From: Canna indica | Taxonomy: Eukaryota > Streptophyta > Magnoliopsida > Zingiberales > Cannaceae | Length of the DNA: 64,000 nt | Assembly: GCA_034359265.1 (NCBI GenBank) | Contig: CP136892.1 | Coordinates: 10,278,501-10,342,500 of the forward strand | Direction of reading: 5' to 3' | Shown here: positions 1 to 9,960 of the stretch, one piece after another | Numbering within the stretch: position 1 is the first letter of the stretch | Layout of the letters: every line of letters starts with the position of its first letter | Program-made: the position numbers and the translations under genes | Notes under the pieces: generated by a model | Databases searched by the model: none | Seen by the model: the letters and a program-made list of their open reading frames with translations, nothing else | What the model was told of the DNA's origin: nothing

Positions 1-1
1 G

Positions 2-1075
2 GAGGACCAGACCACTTTTATTGAGGCTGCAAGGGAGCGTGTTGCCCGCGCTCGCTATAACGGGCTGCTTCAGCAGGCCCGTCAGACCGTGATGAGACGA
101 TTGGGGGCCACACAGATAGGGCAGACTCGGGGATATGCTCTCGATTGGATTCCTGGCCCTGTGTGGGACTGGCTCGTTGACCGGTGGGACATGCCTGAGT
201 GGCAGGAGATCTCCCGGACTGTGTCGAGAAACCGCATGTCCGGGGGGGGGGGGGGGGGGGGGACAGCACGGGGGCGCACCACACTGGTGGCTCCATATCT
301 TTTGCGGTTCATGCGCGTCGCATGGTATGTGTAAATTAATTATTTTTAATTAAATTATATATTGTGTATAATGATATTAATGTACTTGTTAATTTTCTAA
401 TGTAAGATACGTGTGGCGGAGGACGGCACCGTCCAACGCTCGTTGATGATGGAGGTGTTTGAGCGCACCCACCGTCGTCGATGAGGAGCGTGGGGCTACA
501 TTGATAGCAGAGCCTCGATCATAATGGTAATTATTTATATATGTCTATTTGATTTACATAATTTTTATTTATAGTTTATATATATTTAAAATATAAACAC
601 ATGTAGGAAACTTACACGAGGACTATGATCGAGCGTGGAGGCATACCAGAAGAGTTCACGCAGCAGCTTGGGTGGAGGCCGTAGGTGGCTAGGAGCACGG
701 TCGTGTTTATGGCTTTGCAGACAGTGGCCATGCACGCGCCGTGCTTGGGCCACTTGGGGCACTGACCCCTCTGGCTGCGGGTGAGCGACCCTCAACATCC
801 CGGGCGTAGGACTAAAGCCGGATAGCCGCCTTGGAGTCAGAGCTCACCCAGCAGAGACATGCGATGGAGGAGCAGAGGCTGGCGATGGAGGAGCAGAGAC
901 GGAAGAATGAAGAGCTGAGACAGATGATGCAGAACATGCATGCACTCCTCACCCAGATTGCGTCTCACTCTGGCCTTCTACCGATGATGTCGCACCCGTC
1001 ATCCTCCTCGACCAGTCGATGCTCCCGACCCAGTCGTCGTTGTCGACTCCACCGCCTCAACCACAGCCGTGAGAT
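2..1075 (+). pseudogene. En/Spm-associated Transposase_24 (Ptta-type) protein, 3' part, broken
   Basis: The open frame from the window edge to 334 carries features typical of the Transposase_24 family that accompanies TNP2 in CACTA elements: an ERVARARYN block, DWIPGPVWDWLVDRW and a PEWQEIS motif. A likely intron follows (GTATGT donor at 325, AG acceptor at 405-406, 82 bases), whose boundaries are preserved in copy B. The continuation (407-486) ends at a TGA after the VFERTHRRR block, where copy B stays open. A later exon starts near 607 (MIERGGIPEEFTQQLGW), and a coiled-coil tail rich in MEEQR repeats lies at 831-960. Several stops and frame changes show it is not functional. The domain's role in transposition is poorly defined in the family. 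Confidence 0.75.
242..262 (+). repeat. G21 homopolymer inside the transposase frame
   Basis: An uninterrupted run of 21 G lies in the Transposase_24 frame and codes for a glycine stretch. The homologous site in copy B is a run of 15 C on the plus strand at 54764-54778. Length differences of this kind change the frame and are also prone to sequencing error. Confidence 0.95.
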
Positions 1076-1724
1076 TTTGATTTATTGTATTTTGTTTATA
1101 TTTTGATACTCTTTTGTATACAAATAGTTGTTTATATACTTATGGTTGTATATATATGATATTTTGATAATTGTTTGCCTCCGGTTTGAGACTTAGATTG
1201 ATGATATTAATGTAAAACTTGTATGTTTGTTTTCAAATGCATGTGTATGATGTTTTCTGATTGTAATATGTGATTGAAAATAGATTCTAATCTATAAATA
1301 ATATTGTATACAGGAATTTATAATTTTTTTATTTTAATCAGTTACAGGATATACCTTTAGCCACGGCTTACCCATGGTCGACCGTCACCACGTCATGGCT
1401 GAAAGCTTATCGTAAATGGCTGATGGCCTGGGCAGCATCAAATATCACGGTTGCTAATAGTATAATCGACAGCCCTGGGGCGTGGTTGATGTGTTGGTAT
1501 CAGTGATAGCCGCCTATAGCCGTCACTGATGTGTTTAAATTAGCGGCAGCGCCCGCGACTGTTGTAGATGATTACTTGTGACGACCGAGAGACGCTGTCA
1601 TATTTTTTCTGAGACGCTCACATCAGTGATGGCATTTCGCCACGGCTGGCACCGTCCGTGATAGTTATCACCGACGGTTCAGCCACGACTTCAGCCGTCG
1701 GTGATGACGACAATTCTAGTTGTG

Positions 1725-2880
1725 CCCCTATGATGATTGTGTTGTCTGGACTGATGAAATTAATGGAAAGGCAACCACATCCTCTTCTTATATGTTTCTA
1801 AAAACTGTGAACCATCAAGCTACTAATATTAGCCCAAATTGGGATCAAATTTAGAAATTATCTTGCCCACCCAAAGTAAAATTCTTTCTTTGGAAAGCTT
1901 TTCATGGACGACTATTAACTAAATCCAAACTTCACTATTTGGGCATCTCTACTGACAATAAATTTACTCTTTGTAATCTGGGTGAGGAAAATTTACATAA
2001 TCTTTTCTCTACTTGCCATTTTTCTTCTTCTATCTGGACTGCTCTTGGACGTTACCTCAATTTGGACTTAATTAACTAGTAGCTTGATATGACATTCTGG
2101 TAGTTGGCACTTGTTGAGTTTGAACTCCTCTTTGAATTCTAACTCCAAGGCTATTGTTGCTAATGTCGTGTGGTTCATATGGTATTTTCGGAACAACATT
2201 ATGCATGGTGAAGGAAGGCCTTCCATTAATAACGCTATAATGTGTATTGTTGCCTTCTCTTTAAGCTATAACAAGGCGCGCACACATACCCGAGGGCTCT
2301 GTAGAGAAGACCTTCAATGCTTATACCTCATTTCCACCACCTACTAACTATTTTAAATTTAATTGTGATGGAGCCTTCTCTAGTCCTATTGGTACAGCTG
2401 GCCTTATCTATGAGACTCTAAAGGGGAGTGTCTTTATACTTTGTCAATTTACTTTCCTTCCAACTCTAGTTATCATTATGAATCTTTTGCTATTTTTCAT
2501 GCTTTAAATTTTATCATGTCCAGGAGCTCGAAACATGTTATTATCGAATCAGACTGCAAATATATTGTGGATCTCATCAATAACAGAAGTAGCTTTCCCT
2601 GGGATCATAGAAATTTATTTCTTAATATTTGTAATCTTTTAGATCCGAAACATGTTATTATCGAATCAGACTGCAAATATATTGTGGATCTCATCAATAA
2701 CTGAAGTAGCTTTCCCTGGGATCATAGAAATTTATTTCTTAATATTTGTAATCTTTTAAATACTCTCAGCCATGTAAACATCTCTTTTGTTAATAGAGAT
2801 GCAAATAAAGTTGCCCTATAACAAATTATGCTAGAAGGAACAAGATGTCAACTGTTTGGACCTGGTTAGACCTCCTAAAT
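1725..2880 (+). pseudogene. LINE ORF2 remnant: zinc-binding RT region and RNase H
   Basis: The region reads as the C-terminal part of a plant L1-type LINE ORF2. A zf-RVT block (PPKVKFFLWKAFHGRLLTKS, then a Cys/His pattern and FSTCHFSSSIW) spans about 1870-2040. A WFIWYFRNNI block follows near 2170-2200, and an RNase H domain near 2360-2820 contains FNCDGAFS, HVIIESDCKYIVDLIN and the terminal VNRDANKVA. The frame is interrupted by TAG at 1852-1854, by stops near 2080 and by frameshifts near 2110 and 2360. The CACTA element ending at 1724 interrupts its 5' side. It is an inactive fossil. Confidence 0.8.
2529..2759 (+). repeat. 117-bp tandem duplication in the LINE RNase H region
   Basis: The segment from CGAAACATGTTATTATCGAA at 2529 recurs from 2646 with an offset of exactly 117 bases (39 codons), so the duplication kept the reading frame. 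The copies are almost identical. Copy 1 has AACAGA where copy 2 has AACTGA, which creates an in-frame stop in copy 2. Confidence 0.92.
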
Positions 2881-3240
2881 TAGATATAATTTTTTTTAAG
2901 AATGCTTGTCATCCAGCCTAGTTAATTAATTTCTTTTCTTGCAAAAAAAAACCATTGTTTTGGTTTATTTATCAAGAGATGGATATATAAACTTTAATTA
3001 CTTTACAGATCAAACATAAGTAAAATTTAATTAACAATAAACAAATAAACAAAATGAAGGAACTTCCTATTTGTATTTTTGACTGCTAAATATATATTTT
3101 TCTTTTGAAAAAAAAGTCTTAACTGTATTTCACATCGATCATTCCATCTCTCGCAGAAACATTTAATTGATGAGATGCGATGCAAAAGCAATACAAATTG
3201 AGAAGACGAAGAGGAAGAAGCAATACAATCGGAGAGCAAT
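2881..3240. other. AT-rich 3' flank of the GDP-fucose transporter
   Basis: No gene is visible. On the minus strand this is the 3' untranslated and downstream region of the transporter gene. It contains two TTGTATTG motifs near 3188-3230, which could act as plant far-upstream polyadenylation elements, and several A/T runs. The transcript end cannot be fixed from sequence alone. Confidence 0.4.
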
Positions 3241-4326
3241 TTAAGGCTTCTTATTTCCTGCAGCCATCTCTACATCATTCACATTAATCCTTTCACAATC
3301 TTCTTCTTCTTCTCCTCCCCCATTCTTATAATTATCTATGAGCTTCGTCGTCTCAGAAGAGCTCTGCTTCGGCAATGGAGAAGAGCCCCCAGTGACCGAT
3401 TGCTGATACACAACTCCCCCAACCAGAGTCGACAACAGGCATCCCAACCCCACCGCGCTCGCGTGCTTATCCCACACCATCACGTTCACGGCCACCGTCA
3501 GAAACTTGTTCACCACGCCGGTCACCGTGAACGCCGTCGCCGATATCGCCTTCCGCGTGGCGAACCCGAAGAAGCTGATGCTCAACCCGAAGACGCAGGA
3601 GAGCGACACTGCCACGAAGGCGCTCAGATTCCACCACCCCTCTGGGTTCATCTTGGCGGCGGCGAAGACGTCGGCGTACTCGCCGGTGGCGATCCAGAAC
3701 ATAGGCGACATCAACAGGGAGAGAAGGTTGTTGTAGAACACGAAGCCCCAGGTGCTGAGGCCGAGGTTGGTCACCATGTGCTTGATGTAGACCATCTCCG
3801 TCGTGATGGTCACCAGGTAGGCGGCCGCCCAGGAGTAGGCGGTGAGGGAGAAGGCGGAGTCGGTGGCGACGTAGCCGACGGCGCCGCTGAGGATGATGAG
3901 GAGGGAGAGGAATGTGAGCTTGGAGGGGCAGGGCTGGTTGCGGAAGACGGTGTCGGCGATGGCGACGAGGAGCGGCGTGAGGGAGCGGAAGACGATGAAG
4001 GTGTCGACGTTGGCGTTGCGGAGGAGGTTGGTGTTGGTGAAGATGGCGAGGTAGAAGACGAGGGCGGCGGGGAGGAACTTCTTCGCGTTGTCGAGGGTGA
4101 AGGGGTCATGGTAGAGGACGCCGAACTTGCCGAGGACCCAGACGCCGAGCGTGGAGGTGAGGTACTGGAGCGCGGTGAGGAGGCCGGGGTAGCTGAACTC
4201 GGTGATGGCGTACTTGTTGATGATGGCGAGTAGGCTGGAGGAGAGGGAGTATCCGATGACCAGCCCGGCCGTCGTGAAGTACGGCGGCGGCGGCAGTTTA
4301 GGTGCATCGGCTGCAACTCCTGCCAT
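3241..4326 (-). CDS. GFT1: Golgi GDP-L-fucose transporter, GFT1/GONST4 type
   Basis: A 361-residue intronless open frame encodes a drug/metabolite-superfamily nucleotide-sugar transporter. About ten hydrophobic segments lie between residues 20 and 312. Blocks characteristic of GONST4/GFT1 are present: SLLAIINKYAITEFSYPGLL (31-50), FLPAALVFYLAIFTNTNLLR (84-103), NVDTFIVFRSLTPLLVAIAD (106-125) and YLVTITTEMVYIKHMV (170-185). The GVVNK motif at 270-274 matches the GxxNK signature of GDP-sugar transporters. The cytosolic tail is acidic (EEEED near 339-343) and longer than in the Arabidopsis protein (about 341 residues in total). Arabidopsis GFT1 imports GDP-L-fucose into the Golgi lumen in exchange for GMP, supplying fucosyltransferases for xyloglucan, rhamnogalacturonan II and N-glycans. 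The ATG at 4324-4326 follows a short CT-rich leader and fits the family N-terminus. The 5' half is very GC-rich. A GDP-mannose or GDP-galactose paralogue (GONST3-like) is less likely from these blocks. Confidence 0.9.
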   Translation of the reverse strand: MAGVAADAPKLPPPPYFTTAGLVIGYSLSSSLLAIINKYAITEFSYPGLLTALQYLTSTLGVWVLGKFGVLYHDPFTLDNAKKFLPAALVFYLAIFTNTNLLRNANVDTFIVFRSLTPLLVAIADTVFRNQPCPSKLTFLSLLIILSGAVGYVATDSAFSLTAYSWAAAYLVTITTEMVYIKHMVTNLGLSTWGFVFYNNLLSLLMSPMFWIATGEYADVFAAAKMNPEGWWNLSAFVAVSLSCVFGLSISFFGFATRKAISATAFTVTGVVNKFLTVAVNVMVWDKHASAVGLGCLLSTLVGGVVYQQSVTGGSSPLPKQSSSETTKLIDNYKNGGGEEEEDCERINVNDVEMAAGNKKP

Positions 4327-4364
4327 CGTCTCTCTCTCTCTCTAGCAAATTTGCAAGAGGAAGA

Positions 4365-4376
4365 TTTTATATATAT
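4365..4376 (-). promoter_or_regulatory. TATA box of the GDP-fucose transporter
   Basis: On the minus strand the sequence ATATATATAAAA lies about 40-50 bases upstream of the start codon. It implies a very short leader that consists largely of a GA repeat (CT repeat at 4327-4344 on the plus strand). GAGA-type leaders are common in plant promoters. The exact transcription start is not visible. Confidence 0.5.
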
Positions 4377-4379
4377 GGA

Positions 4380-5690
4380 GTTTGAGAGAATATTGTTCAG
4401 TAAATAATATAACCACATGGCTATGGCATGCATTAATTAAATAACATAATAAGAAGGATTCCAAATAAATCAATTAGGTGGAGGGATGTAGATTGAGACC
4501 AGCCAAGTTAGGTAAATCTGCCTCCAATTTAGGTAGTGTTTGAAAACCTGCTTCAATCGGGTCGACCGAGTGGGGGTTCAATTGGGATTTTATGGAAGGT
4601 GGTTTGGTCAAATTCTATCCAAAACCTGCAGTGATTTTGACATTTGGATTTTAGTTAATTGTTCGTCGTTCGAGCAGTTAACTTGATTAATTGTCAGATT
4701 GGATCCCGTTGACAAGAACACGTCCTTGACGGAGAGAAAGCCGCTTCACATAACATGAATATATATATATATAGGGAATCACTAGATATTTAAATATAAT
4801 CAACTGTAAAGTGCAAACTAGTGACCATATTCAAAGTCAGAGAATACGTGCTGCTCACGTATAAGTATTTCCATCTGTTTGTTGTTTTGTGCTCTCGATC
4901 ATGTTCTGATTAATTGAATCTGATCACCATTAGATTTCACTGGACTCTGGAGAAGAGTGAAATGCGCTACCTATGTTTTAGTGCACCGCCACCCGATAAG
5001 TAATTAGGTGAGGAAGACTATTGACTTCACCATTGTTAATTTATTGATTTCACCTTGATCTATGTGCACCATTAAATTTAAGACATTCCCGCTAATGAAA
5101 TCCAGTCTAGTTTGTATTCCAAACTTGGATCGGGGTGAAATGCCGACCGATTGCTAATTAAAGTCAATTACTATTTTCTTCAGAAGCGAGGGTCAACTTG
5201 TGATTAACAAATTTATTATGTGAGTCGTTAGTCATACTCAAAGGACCACATTTTTTAAAATATTTAGTAATATCGTGAGCGGCAGCTCATACGAGAGGCT
5301 AAATATTTGACTCGTATTAATTCGATACTTCTATCCATCCATGCACGCAAACCCTAATTATATATGCATTTACTACTCATAAACAATTTTGGGCTTTTGT
5401 TGCTATTTGGGCTGTCATGTTTCGAAAGCTGAATTTAATCTACCAGTAAACGGTTCGATTAATCTCGTTCAGAATTGACATGGTTTCTAAATGAGTTTTT
5501 TTTATAAGAGAAGACTTGTATTTATCTTAGAGTGTGATAAATACAAGTGGAGAGGGTGAGATGAGGAAAGCAATAAAAATGAAAGATCTCATGCCTAGAA
5601 GGCGTCGACCAAGGAGGACAAGAAGAAATTACATAGAAATGGCAGTTTTAAAAAAATCGCCCCCTTCTATTACGAGTTTGAGACAATGTG
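4380..5690. other. Intergenic upstream region without a recognisable gene
   Basis: AT-rich sequence with a short TA run near 4757-4774 and no convincing open frame. It holds the upstream promoter region of the transporter gene. I see no transposon termini with target duplications here. Confidence 0.4.
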
Positions 5691-5699
5691 TGCTCGAGT

Positions 5700-8330
5700 T
5701 ATTGACTATTGTTTCGTTCCATCCAAATCTTTTCTTTCCAAATCATCATGACCATTTTTTTTTTTCGTTTGAGTACTTGACCTCTCCCTGCTTTGCCACA
5801 GGCAAAATTTGAGTCGAATAAATGGGAAATTGCATTGTCTTAGCACAAGTCTCGTAACCTTGTTTAGTGTAGCTACAATGAAGAAACATGTGGTCATGTC
5901 ATTTATCAGCGGATCGACACAAGACACAATGAGGGTGCAGTTGCAGATTCTATCTAATCAATCTATCTTTAGATGTTAGTCTTTTTCTAATACCAGCTAG
6001 TTAAATATCGAAAGTGATTTTAGGCAGCTTCGATGGCAAAAAAAAGGTATACACAAATCTTTGATGCCCTAAAAAGAAAGAATCTCATATAACGAGCCCA
6101 TGGTGAACTGCCCATTACTGGTCCATTTCCAAGAAATCAGATTATCCTTGATACGATTGAGCAATGGGTAGATAGTGCACGCAAGCTCCGCGAGCCTATG
6201 CATCAGTACGTAGTTGGAGAATGAGATGTTCTATCCATATATTGCGTCATGTCCAACATACTCGTTAGCTTTTGCAATAGTGATGTCAGGCTAATATGCG
6301 ATAAGAAATAAGTTTGGGAAGATGTCTGCTAGTCTCTATTTGTTTAACCATGGGTCATTCTATAGCCTATTGGAATGCCCATCATTCACCTGGAAATTTA
6401 GAGATACATGAAAGATATCCCGACCTTTTAGGATGCCTTTTCGGATCGCAAAAATCCCACTAAAGTTAGCTACTAATAATTTGAGTAAGGTAGGATACAA
6501 GGTTACCAACAAGTTGGTCCAGACCGTCTCATTTGTTAGTGAAATGTCCTACACTAGAGGGGGATGAATAGTGTGTTATCTAAAACTTTAACCTAACTCC
6601 GGTTTAATCAATTCTTGATTACTTAGGCAATTCACAATTCAAAGACTAAACGCGAAAGCAATTAATAAAACAATTAAATACAAACAAAATATCAATGCTA
6701 ACACAATAATTTATAGTGATTCGACCCCAATGCCTACTTCACTACCTAAGAACACCGCTTAGGATTTCCAAATTTAACTTTACTAGATTATATCATTTTC
6801 CTTACAATGAGGACCTTTCACCTAAAGAGTTTTTGCTCTCACACTAAAGGACTTTCACACCCGAAAGTTTTCATCATCCTACCGAGAGCACTCTTCAACC
6901 TCAAATTAAACTTAAGGGACAACAATCACTTATCATAGAAAACTAAGTTTACACAGGTGGATTTAACTCTTACAACCAAGGCAACCACCCAACTCAAAAT
7001 CTACACACTAGATATTTACACAACTTGAGAAATACAATAAATAAATAATAAAATACACAAGTAATAGAGAGAAAATAATAAATAACACAAACTTAGCTAT
7101 CAAACAATAAACCCTAGCTCCTCTTGATGCCTTGATGATGAATCAAATCAAGTTTGAAGGAAAACTCAAGAAAGACAAGGTAGAAGACTAGGGTTTCAAT
7201 AAAGATGGCTCAATGAGGCTAATAGATGATCATAAGATGTCACAATAGATTCCAGAAGTTCATAGTAAGGCTTAGAAGGCTTTCTTATAGGTAGAACATC
7301 AAGTGGTGATCAGGCTCAACATAAATAAATGATTATTTTTTGAGCCGTTAGCCTGCCAGTTGATCTGTCGGTCGATCGGACCATCGACCAGACCGTCGAC
7401 CAAACATCCACTGTGGGTTTTTGCCTCTTGTCGATCGACCGTCCATTCGACCAACCATTCGACCAAAACTACTATAAGAGTAGTTTCAGCAAGGTCTAGT
7501 CTTCCCCAAGCATTATATATCATTTCTTAACTTTAAAATATAAATATTATATAATGATTATCCACCATTTGGATTCAATAAAAATATATAAAAAATCAAA
7601 ATCTAATTTTTAGGCTCTAGAACAATTTTGTGAAAACTAAAAATTTTATAATTTCTCGGGTCAAATATGGATATGTTAAAAGCTTTCAAAAATTCCTTAA
7701 AATAGGTTGTTAACTTGTTTCTACCTAAGAAACAATTACCGAAACTTTTGATGCCAAAAAAATATCTAGGTCATATAGCCCTCCAAGGAGCTCCCTAGGC
7801 TTAGAGAATTTTTGGGTCGTTTTATGATTTTTTGAGTTTACATATTTTGGGGTTTGAGTTTCGGTTTTTGAGTTTTGCATCATATAAGAGGATTACATAA
7901 TTATTTTAGACATCCTGAACCTACACTCAATCTTTCCGAAGAATCCTGAGCGTCGACGAGCGTCCTTGTCGATTTCTTCGATTACTTTGATTTTTTTGAT
8001 CGGGGACGTAGTGCTTTAACTGATATGGAACCTGAAAATAATTCTTTATAAAATCATTAGTTCCATATTTTGTTATCATAAAAATTGAGATTAAGACCAG
8101 TGTTGAAAATCTTACGCCAACACCATTGCTTTGGATGAGTTTCCGAAGTCATGACCCCAATTTGGCCGTGTTGTGATCTGCTATGTTGAGTCTGCCTAGA
8201 CCTCCCTCGCTTTTCCTACCGATAATTGTTTCCCAATTTACCAAGTATTTCCGTCTAATTTCAGAAGTTCTATTTCTAGTCTGAAACAAGGTTTTCATTC
8301 TGTTGTTTATTTCACTGGAAACCCAAGATA
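5700..8330 (-). pseudogene. LINE ORF2 remnant (minus strand), interrupted by a solo LTR
   Basis: Read on the minus strand, 5870-6040 gives a zf-RVT-like block (RLTSKDRL, then HPHCVLCRSADK and HDHMFLHCSY), typical of the C-terminal part of plant LINE ORF2. Upstream on the same strand, 8123-8330 gives a block with SEGGLGRLNIADHNTAKLGS, matching the segment just after the reverse transcriptase. The two parts are separated by the solo LTR at 6534-8122. Many stops and frameshifts occur. The outer limits are uncertain. Confidence 0.6.
6534..8122 (-). mobile_element. Solo LTR, copia type, related to the LTRs at 34147 and 40438
   Basis: The segment begins TGTTAGTGAAATG and ends GCCAACA, and shows the same internal landmarks as the LTRs of the complete element: CACTAGAGGGGGATGAATAGTG, a CCCCAATGCCTACT block, a cluster of GGTCGACC-like palindromes at 7350-7465, and a final block close to the terminus. 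Flanking 5-mers are TCATT (6529-6533) and CCATT (8123-8127), an old target duplication with one mismatch. No internal region is present, so it is a solo LTR left by recombination. The strand is given by analogy with the complete element, whose gag lies on the minus strand. Confidence 0.8.
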
Positions 8331-8796
8331 GAATCTCGAATATTGAAAGATAGTAAGAAGCTTGGTTAGCTGATTACCTTTGGAGGGGCAACTGTGGCAT
8401 GACAATCCAAGCTACAAAAGTGTGTTACATTGTCTACCATTGAGGCTGAGTTTATGGCAAGTATTGAGGCTTGCAAAGAGTTGCTTTGGATGAAGAACTT
8501 TATTAGTGAACTTGGTTCTACACAAAAGAGGTATGTTCTTTATGTTCTTTGTGATAGTCAGAGTTCTATTCACTTGAGCAAGAATCATACTTTCCATGGT
8601 AGATCTAAACATATTGATGTGAGGTATCATTGGATACGTGATGTTCTGGACTCTAAGTTGCTTGAACTTGAAAAGATTCACATAGATGACAATGGTTCAG
8701 ACATGATGACAAAGTCTCTACCAAAAGGGAAGTTTAAAGTATGTTGGGTGATTGTCAGTTTGGCAAACTCCTCACATAGTCGGGAAGGGAGAGAGT
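8331..8796 (+). pseudogene. Ty1/copia RNase H fragment and polypurine tract
   Basis: The frame carries the C-terminal RNase H region of a copia polyprotein: LQKCVTLSTIEAEFMASIEA, ELLWMKNFI, a CDSQSSIHLSKN block, RSKHIDVRYHWIRD and a final DMMTKSLPKGKF. Upstream codons contain TAG and TGA stops in the stretch before the STIEAEFMA motif. A purine-rich tract (GGGAAGGGAGAGAG near 8782-8795) directly precedes the LTR that starts at 8797. The 5' part of the element is missing. Confidence 0.85.
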
Positions 8797-9622
8797 TATT
8801 GGGTTTGAGTTTCCTCCTATGTGGTAAAACCCATGTTTGAACCCATTGGGATTATTTTGGTCATTTTATGCTAAAAGGGTTTTTAGGCAGCCACACACAG
8901 AAGTAGCTACCACCGTTTTAATTGGCAAAATCATCAATAAAGAAAAGGAGATTTTAGGGAAGTGTCCCAACTTGTCCAATTTATTTTTTTCGGCGATCGG
9001 ATAGTGAGTCGGACTTTGATTGAGCTGATTTTTGATGGAGAGGTAGAGGACATTGAGTTCTTTATTCTGAACGGTGGTGATCGTGTTTGGAGGTCTGTAA
9101 GCTGGGATTTTGCTACAGCAACCAGAATTTTCTCTGGGTATTCTTTGCAACGATGAGTTTCATCATCGCAACGATCGAGCAGTCATCTGTGGTCCGATCG
9201 GGAAGACATTTGGTGAGCTTGTTCATGACTCATTGTTCTTTATCTGAATGGTGGCAATTTTATTTGGAGAACCAGAACCTTGTCCGATTTCAAGAACAGT
9301 AGCTATCCTGATGGTCTCTATCATCAATCCTTGTTATCTTGTTGTTGTTTGATGGTTATTTGGTATGCTATTGCATTATTTCCACTTTGTTGATGATGAG
9401 CAGTGATTATTTGAGATTCTAGGGGTGCTAGAGACTCTTTTGTACACTCATTTATTATTATAGTGGATTGTTGATCTGGACTAGGTCTCGTGATTTTTAC
9501 CCGTCACCTTGAGAGGGGTTTGAACGTTAAAAATTGTGTATGCACTTGTGGTTGTCTTTGTGCATTTTAGTTTTAAGATATTATTTATTAGTTTTGCTGT
9601 GTTGCACCATATTTTCCTAACA
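8797..9622 (+). mobile_element. 3' LTR of the copia fragment
   Basis: It follows the polypurine tract directly. It begins TATTGGGTTTGAG, a mutated form of the TGTTGGG start usual for this group, and ends CCTAACA. The length is about 826 bases. No matching 5' LTR was seen, and the target duplication cannot be tested because the 5' end is missing. Confidence 0.65.
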
Positions 9623-9930
9623 GAAGGGAGGGTTTCGACGATGGTAAAAAGGAGAAGATATTAGATATGGAGATAAAGAGATTAAACACTAATTTAGTAT
9701 CATTTAACGAAGATAATGGATATAAAATTGTGGAATTTAATTTTTATTTTAAGGAGGCTAATAAAGTTGCTTATTGGTCAACAAACATAGCTAGAGCTCT
9801 TAGGGTCAATCATGTTAAGTCCATTATTAGACCTCCTAGTTTGGAAAAAAAAATTAGTTCAAGATCTTTCAATCATGTAGACTCTCTTTTTGTATTAATA
9901 ATAGTAGCTTTTGTTAGGTAAAAAAATCAA
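9623..9930 (+). pseudogene. LINE 3' end fragment with RNase H C-terminus
   Basis: The open frame at 9667-9921 contains a pattern of the RNase H C-terminus of plant LINEs (a FNFYFKEANKVAYWSTNIAR block). It ends with a TTGTTAGGTAAAAAAAT tail near 9911-9927, consistent with a LINE 3' end. It starts immediately after the copia LTR. The fragment is not functional. Confidence 0.5.
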
Positions 9931-9960
9931 GAGAGGGGATATAAGTTATTAAATATTTTT

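Larger units (their letters stand above)
1..1724 (+). mobile_element. CACTA (En/Spm) transposon, 3' part, copy A
   Basis: The plus-strand end of this segment reads, in reverse complement, CACAACTAGAATTGTCGTCA, a CACTA-type terminus nearly identical to the terminus at 53331. The last 400 bases hold many subterminal GC-rich motifs such as GCCGTCGGTGATGA and CCATGGTCGACCGTCA, as usual for CACTA ends. The left end of the element lies outside the window. The element sits in a LINE reading frame that resumes directly after 1724. Copy B at 53331-55936 is homologous but inverted. The terminal CACTA is degenerate here (CACAA), so this end may no longer be recognised by transposase. Confidence 0.85.

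Noticed and set aside
3400..4233. 277-codon plus-strand open frame, rich in Glu, Gly and Val
   Set aside because: It is the exact antisense of the GDP-fucose transporter. High GC at third codon positions removes stops on the opposite strand. It shows no domain or promoter.
3810..4433. 207-codon minus-strand serine/proline-rich frame
   Set aside because: It is a frame-shifted reading of the same transporter gene, with low-complexity composition from GC-rich codons.
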